Source: Strongylocentrotus droebachiensis | Lineage: Eukaryota; Echinodermata; Echinoidea; Camarodonta; Strongylocentrotidae | DNA length: 64,000 nt | Assembly (NCBI GenBank): GCA_035222895.1 | Contig: JAVYIG010000689.1 | Location: 164,501 to 228,500, forward strand | Direction of reading: 5' to 3' | Part shown: piece after piece, positions 24,332 through 35,690 of the stretch | Position numbering within the stretch: position 1 is the first letter of the stretch | How the letters are laid out: each line of letters begins with the position of its first letter | Position numbers and translations under genes: made by a program | Notes under the pieces: model-generated | What the model saw: only the letters and a program-made list of their open reading frames with translations | Database searches by the model: none | Told to the model about the DNA's origin: nothing

Positions 24332-25311
24332 CTTTAAATTGAAAACAAGAGACATATGCGTAATCACAATTTGTTCTTGTTTGCAAAATCGAAAACAAAG
24401 CAAAGTAAATACAAATACAAATTTCAGAGAACGCAGAAGCGACGGGGAGGGTGAGTACCCCATTTTTTTTACCACCGATTATACGACAGATCACCGAAAT
24501 GTATTCCTCTTTAAAAGAAAAAAACGTAGTTATGTTTGAAGCAGAGAGAAATTTGCTCAAGACGGTATCTCACAGAGTTAAAAACAAATCCCTTTATCGG
24601 AATTGATGATCTTGGATTGGTGTCATTTTAGTTGGGATAGAATGATCTACCCGATTTACAAAAACAAATGACATTGTGTCAACTTGACGTTGAAATTACA
24701 GACTTTAGGTGTTGCGTTATTTTTTAACAACACTGTATAACAAACAAAACAAAAGAATCATGAACTTGGTATCGCTTTATAGTCGGTAAATTTATGGAAA
24801 AAAGAATGGCGTCTAAGATGGCAGGCATTACGTTAGAAAAACTTTAGATAATAATACATCTATCTTAGAGATATTATTTCAGTGTCTTTATATTTAGGTT
24901 TAGAGGTTCGACGTAGTCATTCATACTAAAAACTATTTCGTTGCATTTAGGGTCAACCCCAAATTGACCCGACAATTATAATGAAGTACGCTTAAATATA
25001 TCACTCAATGTTGCGATGGGTGATTGAACGTTGATAACATTGTAATATAATGCGTCTTAAAATACACTTGCATTTAACATCTAAATAAATCATACCCCTT
25101 CTTAATTTAATGTTTTCTTTTGTTTTTCACAACTTAACAATGAAAGGTGGTTGAAGTAGGGCCTTTTTGAATACTTTTAGATGTAAGTTTGAATGTGTCA
25201 CATTCTCTAGAAACATATATTCAGGATACGAGTCCATTTTTCACATACTTCTGAAATTAAAAAACTTTGTAAGGTATGAATAATCTAGTTGTTAACTGTA
25301 AAGATTCTTAC

Positions 25312-25740
25312 TGCTTTTTCGATGGTAAGTCCCAATAGATGCAGTATCAGGACTTGTGAAAATTGCTGAATGGGGCATCGTCACTTTTACTGGATATTCA
25401 AACTTCGCAACAGACGATGACGCCTTAAGACCAACGCAAATGATTGCTTGGTCCTCCGTTAACAAGTCTGCCAGTTCAGCTGGAACTTCAGGTACTACCT
25501 GGATGTCATCAACGCGCCAAATCTCACTTGGATGAAACTGGACTTCAATGCCATACTTCTCGATGCGAATCAAGCCTGATTGCTGATTGGATTCCCCCAT
25601 GGAATCATAATCTTCTACGACCTGTTCAGAAGATGCAGAGTCTATGTTGAGCTGTTCGAGTTTTGAGGTCTGCACGTTTGCTTCGCTATCCACCTGTTTT
25701 TCGACACTCCCGCTTTCCTGTTGTGAACCAACGGCTGGAT
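25312..25740 (-). CDS. Gene B exon 2: linker and ZU5 domain
   Basis: The exon starts after acceptor TTTCGTTGTAG and ends before donor A|GTAAGA, phase 1 at both ends. It completes a split Asp codon from exon 1. It encodes an acidic, Ser/Gln-rich linker (QQESGSVEKQVDSEAN) and then most of a ZU5 domain: VEDYDSMGESNQQSGLIRI, YGIEVQFHPSEIWRVDDIQV, EYPVKVTMPHSAIFTSPDTA. The PVKVTMPHSA stretch matches the conserved V-x-x-PHC/S strand of ZU5 domains in UNC5, ankyrin and PIDD1. Joined residues about 988-1130. ZU5-UPA-Death is a known structural supramodule. Confidence 0.8.
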
Positions 25741-25919
25741 CTACAACGAAACAACCGAAGACAGATTTCCTGTTTACAGTTTATATAGGCCTATATGTAA
25801 TTACTTATATTCGGTTTAAGTCATGGTTGTTCTCACAATTTTTTTTTCTTAATGGAAATTTGTTATGACGCATCTAATTCACTGTAAATGCTTTTAAAAA
25901 ACACTTGCATTTTCGTAAG

Positions 25920-25970
25920 ATAATACGGTAAGGTTTTCTTTTTTTTTTGGGGGGGGGGGGTGCGTCAGGC
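25920..25970. other. Intron 1 of gene B with poly(T)/poly(G) tract
   Basis: The intron between exons 1 and 2 spans 26843-25741. It carries a T8 then G12 run at 25941-25961. The part next to exon 1 (26620-26838) matches 13060-13285 of gene A. No other feature was seen. Confidence 0.6.
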
Positions 25971-26843
25971 GTCCTTGATCAATATGGATATATTTCTTAA
26001 CATTTTTGCCTTTTGATAGACAAATCATCAATGGTTTTTAACATAAATAAGGAACAGCATCATCTTTTTGAAAAAATATATTTCAACAGCAGGTTAATTT
26101 TCCCCATGCCTTTTGTTCACATATTCACTGTGCGTAGGCCCTACGATAGCCGCTTCTTTCGAAGGTATTGCTTGTTTTCGGTTTTCCGTAGCTGTGTTTG
26201 ACTGTTCAGATTAATAACTAACCTATATCCTGGGTTGCCCATGTTAAAATGATTTGCTTTCGAATCAATCCCTAAGGTTTTTGCCCAATCAGGTCATTAT
26301 TTCACGTGTACAGTACGTCGAGGTAACACATTTCATGAAAGATCGTAATAGCCCTACGAAACATGGGATCGTCAATTTAAATTTTAGGTACTTTCTGAAG
26401 CATATTGTAAAGCATACATTGTGTTGTATTTTCAGTGTTCCTTGTGGCCCATCCCCTCCTTTTTTTCTCGACCTGTCTCTTTCGATAGTTCTGAACCTGA
26501 CATATTTCAGATTTAAAAAAGAACTACTCAAATGGTCTAGCTGTCCACGGATTTCCTCGGGTTTCATTAGTTGCAATAAAATACACTCATCACTAATGAT
26601 TAGGGCCTATATAAATTATAATTTCATTTAACAAAGGAGGTTGGAATGTGACTATGCAAGCTCAATGGAATGACCTTTAATCTACCACCGACGTAGTGGT
26701 CAACTCCCCTTAAATTTCCAATATCAACATTTGATTCAGATATTTTCCTAAATGAATGATATTAATTATAAATTATCAACAGGAAATGTAAAAGAAATGT
26801 ACAGAAAATAAGCCGGATCGTACACAATACCAACTTAACTAAC

Positions 26844-29805
26844 CCGTATCGATAAACTCCGCGTGGATAGGTGTGCTGCAGTCATTATCAGCCCTATTTG
26901 GTTCTGCTTTGTGGCCAATGAGAAACTGTACAACATCGTGGTGACCTTTGAGTGATGCCGCTTGGAGAGGTGTGTGCCCCCCAATATCAGCCCTATTTAG
27001 ATCAGCTCCTTGGCCAATGAGAAACTGTACGACATCGAGATGACCATTAAATGAAGCTGCTTGAAGAGGTGTGCGCCCAACAATACCAGCCCTATTTAGA
27101 TCTGCTCCCTGGCCAATGAGAAACTCTACAACTTCGAGGTGACCTTTGAGTGATGCCAATTCCAGAGATGTGCTGCCGTCATAACTAGAACTATTAAGAT
27201 CTGCTCCTTGGCCAATGAGAAATTGCACAACATCGAGGTGACCGTTGGAAGATGCCACTTGAAGTGGTGTGCGCCCACCAATACCTGGCCTATTAAGATC
27301 TGCTTTTTTGCCAATGAGGAACTGTACAACATTGAGGTGACCATTTAATGATGCCGCTTGGAGAGGTGTGCGTCCACCAATACCAGCCCTTTTTAAATCT
27401 GCTTTTTGGCCAATGAGAAACTGTACAACATCGAGATGACCTTTGAGTGATGCTGCTTCTAGAAGTGTGCTACTATCATTACCATGCCTATTTAGATCTG
27501 CTCCTTGGCCAATGAGAAACTGTACAACATCAATGTGACCATTGAGTGATGCCGTGTAGAGAGGAGTTCTGCCATCCCTATCCGCCCTTTTTAGATCTGC
27601 TCCTTGACCAATAAGAAACTGTACAACATCGAGGTGACCGTTTGCTGATGCCGCGTGGAGAGGTGTCCTTCCATCCTTATCCGCCCCTTTTAGATCTGCT
27701 CCTTGACCAATAAGGAACTGTACAACATCGAAGTGACCATTGAATGATGCCATGTAGAGAGGTGTCCAGCCATCTTTATCCGCCCTTTTAAGATCTGCTC
27801 CTTGACCAATAAGAAACTGTACAACATCGAGGTGACCGTTTTCTGATGCCGCGTGGAGAGGTGTCCTTCCATCCTTATCCGTCCTTTTAAGATCTGCTCC
27901 TTGCCCAATAAGAAACTGTACAACATCGAGGTAACCATTGAATGATGCAACTTCTAAAGGTGTTCTGCCATCTGTACCAACCCTACTTAGATCTGCTCCT
28001 AGGCCAATAAGAAACTGAACAACATCGAGGTGACCGTTGAATGATGCCGCTTGGAGAGGCGTTTGCCCCTGACGAACACCAGTCCTATTCAGATCTGCTT
28101 CTTGGCCAATGAGAAACTGTACAATATCGAGGTGACCGTTGGATGATGCCGCCTCAAGAAGAGTGCTCAAATCATTGTCAGCCCTTTTTAGATCTGCTCC
28201 TTGGCCAGTGAGAAATTGTACAACATCGAGGTGACCATTGGATGATGCGACGAAGAGAGGTGTTCTGCCATCATTACAAGCACTATTTAGATCCACTCCT
28301 TGGCCAATGAGAAACTCTACAACATCGAGATGACCATTGAATGAGGACGTGAAGAGAGGTGTCATACCATCTTTATCCACGCTATTCAGATCTGCTCCTT
28401 GGCCAATGAGAAACTGTACAACATCAAGGTGACCTTCGAGTGATGCCATTTCTAGAGGTGTACTGCCATCATTGCTAGCACTATTTAAATCTGATCCTTG
28501 GCCAATGAGAAACTGTACAACATCAAGGTGACCTTTAAGTGATGCCATTTCTAGAGGTGTACTGCCATCATTACTAGCACTATTTAAATCTGATCCTTGG
28601 CCAATGAGAAACTGTACAACATCAAGGTGACCTTCGAGTGATGCCATTTCTAGAGGTGTACTTCCATCATTACTAGCACTATTTAAATCTGATCCTTGGC
28701 CAATGAGAAACTGTACAACTTCAAGGTGACCATTGAATGAGGACGTGAAGAGAGGTGTCCAGCCATTTTTATCCACACTATTTAGATCTGCTCCTTGGCC
28801 AATGAGAAACTGTACAACATCGAGGTTACCATTGAATGATGCCATATAGAGGGGTGTCCTTCCATCCTTATCCGCCCCTTTTAGATCTGCTCCTTGACCA
28901 ATAAGAAACTGTACAACATCGAGATGACCATTGAATGATGCCTCGTGGAGAGGTGTCCTTCCATCCTCATCCGCCCCTTTTAGATCTGCTCCTTGACCAA
29001 AAAGAAACTGTACAACATCGAGGTGACCATTGATTGATGCCACGAAGAGAGGTGTCCTGCCATCTTTATCCGCCCTTTTTAAATCTGCTCCCTTGCCAAT
29101 GAGAAACTGTAAAACATCGAGGTGACCATTAAATGATGCCATATAGAGAGGTGTCCAGCCATTCTTGTCCGCCCTTTTTAGATCTGCTCCTTGGCCAATG
29201 AGAAATTGTACAACATCGTGGTAACCTTTAAGTGATGCCACTTCTAAAGGTGTTCTGCCATCGTTACTAGCACTATTTAGATCTGCTCCTTGGCCAATGA
29301 GAAATTGTACAACATCGAGGTGACCGTTGGAAGATGCCATATAGATGGGTGTCCTTCCATCCTTATCCGCCCCTTTTAGATCTGCCCCTTGGCCAATGAG
29401 AAACTGTACAATATCAAGTTGACTATTGAATGATGCTGCATAGAGAGGTGTCCAGCCATCCTTATCTTCCGTATTTATATGTGCTCCTTGGCCAGTGAGA
29501 AGCTGTACAACATCGAGGTGACCATTGAATGATGCTGCATAGAGAGGTGTCCAGCCATTCTTATCTTCCGTATTTATATCTGCTCCTTGGCCAATGAGAA
29601 ATTTTACAACATCGAGGTGACCGTTTGATGATGCTGCGTGGAGAGGTGTCCTTCCATCCTTATCCGCTCCTTTTAGATCTGCTCCTTGACCAATAAGAAA
29701 CTGTAACTCCTCAAGGTGACCATTGGATGCTGCTGTTTGGAGAGGTGTCAAGTCATCATTTTCTGCCTCAGAAAGGTCTTCTCTTTGAATCTTGTCCCTA
29801 TCCAT
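26844..29805 (-). CDS. Ankyrin-ZU5-UPA-Death protein, exon 1 (gene B)
   Basis: The first coding exon starts at ATG 29805 (MDRDKIQREDLSEAENDD) and encodes 987 residues: a short lead, then 29 complete 33-residue ankyrin repeats and a partial cap. It ends in phase 1 at donor G|GTTAGT. With exons 2-6 the protein is about 1377 residues: ankyrin 15-985, ZU5 about 1030-1165, UPA about 1166-1297, Death 1299-1377. The repeats are a likely ligand- or partner-binding sensor and the Death domain a likely signalling output. No signal peptide or membrane segment is seen, so it should be cytoplasmic. Repeats 12-14 are almost identical, showing recent unit gain. The gene symbol is left empty because many paralogues exist in echinoids. 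Confidence 0.9.
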
Positions 29806-30780
29806 GATAAGAATTCAACTGATCTGAGCGTCTGCCTGTAATTTCTAGACTGTATAATTAAAGTATATAGGCTATTTGATCAGCCAACTAGAACTGTATT
29901 ACAGCTGATGACATTAAGTTATTGCGAATCTGTGTCTCAATGTCTGTTTCATTGTCGCCCCTAACGATGTCAACCTATGGGACGGAGATAGATAGATAGA
30001 CTATACCGTGCCGGTTATTATCTGATCCGAGTAAAACGGCTGGCAATGGTTTAACGTGCCTGCAAACGTCATTTAGACCGCGTGATTTGTCTTGCCCACA
30101 AAGGAGATCAGTTCTTCTCATTATATATTATATTAATTATTCATTTCAGCTGCATAGGTACGTTCCATTTTCGAATAAGCATGATGGTCTTCCATTCTCC
30201 CATTAATGTCACATATCCATCACCTCCTAAACGTAGTGAAATCTAGAATGTGTATAGGCGGCCTAGGCCTACAGATATGACAATGCTGTTATTCCGAAAT
30301 ACAAAAAAAAAAACAGCGCGATCACATAGGAAACTAGTATGATATGACGTTTAGTACAGACTATAACTATACACGCAGCTCTATTCAAAGTTTGCTACAA
30401 TATGGCTATAACGCACTCAACCGTCATCCGGGTGTGAATTATGCTAGCTGCTTCCTCAAAACTGTATATTGTAGAAGTTGACATATGACCTGAATTTAGT
30501 TTTTGTTTACTTTTTTACTCGGCTCAATGAACAGTTGACAATAGGCCTAACCAATAAAATCGTACTAGCAAATTCCAATAACATGACGGAGGAGAATATT
30601 TATCTTGAAAAATATGATACCACATTTACAGATTTGGAAGAGGGATTTTTGTTTTGGGGAGTATTTTGGATTGCAATAAGTCTTAGGAGTTCGAGTTTGT
30701 CTGATATCAATGAAATAGCAATTTTCAACCATTTTTATGAATCAATCGGATGAGATCCATTTTGCAAAGGAATTTACCAT
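29806..30780. promoter_or_regulatory. Duplicated 5' flank of ankyrin gene B
   Basis: Collinear with 14408-15380. It includes TTACAG/GCAGAC upstream of the ATG and a TATATTATAT stretch near 30125. The plus-strand open frame at 30478-30753 is broken in the gene A copy, so it is not annotated as a gene. Confidence 0.5.
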
Positions 30781-31069
30781 GATTTTGGACAGATTAATTT
30801 ATTAATGATGTATACATTGCATATATCACAGTCGTATTAAAGAGCTGCAATTGTGAACAAATTCCCTAAAATTCAGCAAATTGTTGCTTAAATCGCTTTC
30901 CCCTAAAATCATCATTAGACATTAAGCTAGAGACTTCGGAAACCGTTCCAGTTTGTTGTACTTGTAATTAAGACCTACAGTGACTAAGCTCCGGGTTGGT
31001 GGGGGGGGGGGTGCATGTTTTTCGCATTTAATCGTATTGCAGTCCCCCTTCTCTTTCTTTCTCTTTCTC

Positions 31070-31104
<35 letters not shown>

Positions 31105-31200
31105 CTCTCTCTTTCTCTCTTCCCTCTTCTCTCTCTCTCTTCCTCCCATTTAATGAAGAAAAGTGTGAGATTGATGGAAAAAGTGTTGAAATGGACGGGA
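30781..31200. repeat. Dispersed repeat copy with (CT)n tract
   Basis: A copy of the 15381-16330 family in which the GTGCATGTTTTTCGCATTTA block is followed by a long CT microsatellite (31040-31145). A poly(G) run lies at 31001-31011. Confidence 0.75.
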
Positions 31201-31424
31201 ATGGGTTAAAGAAAATATAATTATATTAGCAATATTACGTTGAAAATAATGTCATAAAGTTATTCATTAGCTTCTGAATATACAAATTATATTAAAAAGC
31301 ACACTGACTGTGGTATATTGGTGAGGACTTTTGACTCTCTTAAAAAAAAGGTTTGTTCCTTATCAGGACTACCGCTTACACCATTGACAACATATTTCCT
31401 CTCGACCCAGGTTTGTGAGCGTCA

Positions 31425-31570
31425 CGTAACGCCCGGCTGGAATGCTCCCCAGCGAGTGGAGATTGTGCACACAGTGTTTGCGGGCAAGCACTGAATCCAA
31501 TGACCGGGGTAATAGTATATTTGTAAAGGGCTTAGAGACATTTGTATTATTAAGAGCTATATAACAATTA
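31425..31570 (+). mobile_element. SINE tail fragment
   Basis: Shares TGCTCCCCAGCGAGTGGA and AATCCAATGACCGGGGTAA with 62205-62310, then GGGCTTAGAGACATTTG. No tRNA head is present. Confidence 0.55.
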
Positions 31571-31571
31571 A

Positions 31572-31768
31572 ATATTATACAGTTATTGACTGGCAGGGGG
31601 TGTAATATAACATTATTTGGACCGCTGAAGGGAGTTATATTTCCCGAGTGGTTATATTTTCCCGAAGCGCGCAGCGCTGAGGGAAAATATGGTCACGAGG
31701 GGAAATATAACTCCCTTCAGGTCCAAATAATGTTATATACCCCCTGCCAGTCAATAACTGTTATATTA
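31572..31768. repeat. Near-perfect 197-bp hairpin element
   Basis: The outer left arm ACAGTTATTGACTGGCAGG pairs with CCTGCCAGTCAATAACTGT at the right. Inner arms pair through GAAGGGAGTTATATTTCCC. The turn is near GCGCGCAGCGC at about 31670. A poly(G) run follows at 31787-31804. Confidence 0.9.
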
Positions 31769-31799
31769 GATAGCCCTTTTTTTGTGGGGGGGGGGGGGG

Positions 31800-32095
31800 G
31801 GGGGTCCAAAAAAAATTTGCCCGAAATTTGTTTCCCCTTTTTTTTCGGAAATTACGGAAAAATAATCTGTCGAGATAGTTCAAGAAAGTAAAAAAAAACT
31901 TACAAAAAAAAAAATTATAAAAAAAATTTTGGGAAAAAAAAAAATATTGAAAAAAAAAATTCTTACCCAAAAAGGCATTTTTCGGGAGAAAAAAAAAATT
32001 ACCCAAAAAAGTATTTTTTGGAAAAAAAAGAAAATGTGGAAAAAATAATTTCAAGGAAAAAAAAATTCATGAAAAAAAAATATTGAAAATATTAA
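31800..32095. other. A-rich low-complexity tract
   Basis: Runs of seven or more A alternate with short TTTT/GGG pieces. The repeated short motif TTACCCAAAAA occurs twice. The long minus-strand frame here encodes only Phe/Lys/Asn-rich low-complexity sequence and is not a gene. From 32100 to 32985 there is ordinary AT-rich DNA plus poly(G) runs and no gene. Confidence 0.7.
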
Positions 32096-32984
32096 ATAAC
32101 CCTCGGTAATGGTGTAATGTGTGTAATTGGTGACATACAGTCCTCAAGAGGGCGACATGCATTGATTAAAAATATATTCATTTCACCAGCTGGTTACTAT
32201 AACACCGAAAAGTGACCGGCCAGGAAAATATAACAATTTGGATCCTCACAATTGATATCACGTGACGAGCTCTGGACCAATCACATCTCGGTATCTGTCT
32301 AAGCTATCTAATATTATTATTTATTATTATGTTTATGTGGCAAAGATGGAGTAATAACAATCGCTGGGCCCGCTGCCCTGCAGTAAAAGCAGTATTAATA
32401 ATGATGTGGCTAAAAACTGGGTGAAGTATAGAGGAAATGTTCACAGTCATGTGATCAAAAATTATAATATTACTGTACTTCCAATAATACTAATATATTA
32501 TGTATATATTTTCTCCCTCAGTATCAACATCTCAAAGATTATTCTGACCAGACTGCATGCATAATGATTCCATAATCTTTAATTTGTTTGATTATTGATA
32601 TATGCAAATTTAAACAAAAGACTATGGCGATTTAAAAGTAGTCACAGTGTCCCTATCCTTTCCCCACCCATATATTGTTAATTAAAGCCCCCAACCACTG
32701 TTTTTGTTTCTTCTTCTTAGCGTTAAAACATCACATCCTTTGTTGGCAATGACTATGAATTTCATTTCTTGAACAGCCCATCGTGAGGGGGGGGGGGGGG
32801 AAGGAAGAGAAAGAGAGAGCCGAATCTATCCCTATCGATCAGACCAGGCGCGGTCCAGGATTTCTAAGGGGGGGGGGGGGGGCCAAATTTGAAATTATGC
32901 AAGCCAAATATTGTTACATGATGGTGACCAGCAGTGGCGTAATGAGAAAAAAATATTGGGGGGGGGGGCAGAAGCTCAGGTTTT

Positions 32985-33320
32985 AGGTATTAATTACGGT
33001 CAGATTAGCATATTTTGCGATACCTTATTTGTGACACTGGCAGGACACTAATTTGTGTGGGGTACAGGGGGCAGTCCCTCGGAAAATCAGGGGTTTTAGG
33101 CAATTTAATAACGATTAGATGAGCATATTTTTATAAATTATTTGTGACACTGGCAGGACACTAATTGGCGTGGGGGTACAGGGGGCTGAGCCCCCAGAAG
33201 CTCAGGGGTTTTAGGCATTAAATTACCGTCAAATGAGCACGCAGGGGCCCTAGGTTGAATCCAGGGGGCAGCGCCCCCGGAAGCTCAGGGGTTTTAGGCA
33301 TTTAATCAAGGTCAGATGAG
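32985..33320. repeat. About 125-bp tandem repeat, three diverged copies
   Basis: The unit contains GACACTGGCAGGACACTAAT, then GTACAGGGGGC and CTCAGGGGTTTTAGGCA. Confidence 0.75.
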
Positions 33321-33349
33321 CATTATTATGTGACGCTGACAGGTTACTA

Positions 33350-34099
33350 TTCTTTTTTTTTCTTTCTCTCTTTCTAGGCTTTCTCTTTCTTTTTAATATA
33401 CATATTTTTCTAAGTGGAGGGACCTCGAGGCCCGCGAGCCCCGCCGTTTTGCAGGTCCTGACATGTAGGCCTCTAAATAAGTATATTTCTTACCTTACTG
33501 TAAATTTAAGAATTTGTCATTTTCTTACAAACGCATAAAAAAGTATAATTTAATAAAAAGTAAGGAAAAATCTCGGAAACTTACGCCATTTCATATCGAA
33601 TTTTATTGGGGGAAATGCCTCCCCAAGCCCCCCCCCCCCCCCAATCCAGATCTACGTTGGCGGGGAAAATCGCAACTGATCTCCCCTACCTTTCTTCTTT
33701 CTCTTGTTTTCTTCTTTCCCTTTCTCTCCTCTTTCCCTTTCCCTACATTTTCTTCTCTCTCGTTTAGGTTTGCTGGGGGGGGGGGGGGGCAAGGGCCTTT
33801 CGCTCGCTCCCCCCCCTCGATCCACACGTTGTTTGCGGGAAAATTGCAACTAATATCCCCTTTCTTTTGTTTTCTTCTTCCTCCTTTTTCCTCTTCCCTT
33901 TATCTCCCATTTTCCTTTTTTTCTTTCCGTTTTCTTCCTTAATTCTTATTTTGTTGATGGGGGGGGGGAGAGGCAACAGCCTGGGAGGCAAGGCCCCTTG
34001 GGCCCTCCCCCCCCCCCCGATCTCCTTCTTCCCCTTCTTTCTTCTTCCTCTTCTTTCCTTCCCTTTCTCTTCTCTTTCCCTCTTCCTTTCCCTTCCTTT

Positions 34100-34142
<43 letters not shown>

Positions 34143-34205
34143 GTGTGCGGGGGGGGGGGGGGGCAAGGCCCGCTCGCCCCCCCCGGAAGTGCGCCTGGAT
34201 CAGGC
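33350..34205. other. Polypyrimidine blocks separated by poly(G)/poly(C) runs
   Basis: Four blocks of about 150-180 bp, each a C or G run, then a CTTT/CCTT-rich tract. A (CT)n microsatellite lies at 34107-34138. Open frames on both strands are low complexity and rejected as genes. Confidence 0.75.
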
Positions 34206-34275
34206 TGCGTTTCATGAGACCGTCATAAGTACAAGCTCACCGATATTCGATCCATTGACGGTCTCATGAAACGCT
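34206..34275. repeat. Short hairpin element
   Basis: CGTTTCATGAGACCGTCA and its complement TGACGGTCTCATGAAACG flank a 30-bp loop. The stretch 34276-34890 holds no recognised feature. Confidence 0.8.
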
Positions 34276-34890
34276 GCCCTGCTGCCAGCGGAGGTCTAGC
34301 GCCATCTGCGGTCTTTTAAGGCACAAACTTTTGCGGATTGCATTTTGTGATTCATAATTTAGAAATGTTATTTACGCTACCTAACCCGAATTCTCCGTAC
34401 AAAATGTCCCATTATGCGATGAATCGTAACTGTAATTCTCATATCTACTAAGCGAACCGAATTAGTAATCAAATATGGAAGTTGACGACTATAATTTTTG
34501 TAAGTATATTGTGAGAATGAGTATGTTTTTACGATCGTTTGGGAGGTTTCTTTTCAAAATCGTGTGTTGTTGCTACAGACGCTGCGAACTTGGCCGTGCA
34601 TTAAATTTGTGAAGCACTGCGTATCGTCTGCATGGTCTGTAGCTGTATAGACCGTATGTTGTGTGCAGGTTCACCGTCGCGTCGTGTGGACCAAGTCGCT
34701 GTAAAGACAGTGGCGGTTGTAAATGTTGACGGTTTTTTGTGTTGGGCTACTTGCCCAATAAGGTCAAGGATGATGTTGATGTTGCCACAATCATGAGAAT
34801 GGTGTTGCTTGAATACTTGATGATATCATCAAGTCATGAAGTAACAGTCAGGGTGGACCGAAAAAATGAAAAATGTGTCTTTTTTGACAC

Positions 34891-34899
34891 ATTTGACAC
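34891..34899. repeat. Left target-site duplication of the large transposon
   Basis: ATTTGACAC, identical to 55886-55894, directly abuts the terminal inverted repeat. Confidence 0.85.
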
Positions 34900-35142
34900 T
34901 AGACCGAATTTTCCGTCTCTTTCGTTCGTTAGCCTAGCCTCTTATTGGGGTAGGGTCGGCCGGCTCTCTCTTTAGAGACGGAAGCCGTCTATACACATGC
35001 TCTTGACAACGCCACGGCCATTTCAGGTCGTAGCGTTTTGCCCCCAAAATCCCCCAAAATGTAATTTTACCTCATGCATTGATTATTTATTAAAATTAGG
35101 AGAAGGTTATACTAGAGTCTACATCGATTCCACTTAGAGGTC

Positions 35143-35690
35143 TACCAACTTGACTGTATAATGCGTTTAATGGTCCATTTTCAGGAAATTACGGGTCAAA
35201 ATCGACAGCCGTGTTGAAAGGCATGCAGTGGTGTTCCGTAGTCTTCCTGCGTAGACTATGTTGTTATTTTTTATTTATTTAAATCTCATCCCTTCTAGTC
35301 TGTGCGCAAGGCAAAATGATTATGAAGGAGATGCTGTGATAACGTCATTACGAACTCGTAGCTCGTGCACATCGATTTCCATGCATGTCCTTTTCAATAC
35401 ATTGAATATTTGTATTTTAGTGCTAACAAAATTAGAAACGGACATGCATGGAAATCGATGTGCACGAGCTACGAGTTCGTAATGACGTTATCACAGCATC
35501 TCCTTCATAATCATTTTGCCTTGCGCACAGACTAGAAGGGATGAGATTTAAATAAATAAAAAATAACAACATAGATGTCTACGCAGGAAGACTACGGAAC
35601 ACCACTGCATGCCTTTCAACACGGCTGTCGATTTTGACCCGTAATTTCCTGAAAAGGGACCATTAAACGCGTTATACAGTCAAGTTGGTA
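35143..35690. repeat. 548-bp palindrome inserted in the left terminal repeat
   Basis: Arms of about 250 bp (from TACCAACTTGACTGTATAA) pair with few mismatches around a loop of about 47 bp at 35393-35440. The right terminal repeat lacks it (CACTTAGGCGCC is continuous near 51710), so it is an insertion. No clean target duplication is seen. It has no real coding capacity. Confidence 0.9.

Noticed and set aside
24009-24539. Plus-strand open frame of 176 codons
   Set aside because: Antisense to the ZU5/UPA exon of gene B; no domain and no splice support.
30478-30753. Plus-strand open frame upstream of gene B
   Set aside because: The duplicated copy at 15070-15370 has an early stop and differing indels, so the frame is not conserved.
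31761-32054. Phe/Lys-rich minus-strand open frame
   Set aside because: Translation of an A-rich low-complexity tract.
33514-34228. Several Pro-, Ser- or Arg/Glu-rich open frames
   Set aside because: Low-complexity translation of CT/GA and poly(C)/poly(G) tracts on both strands.
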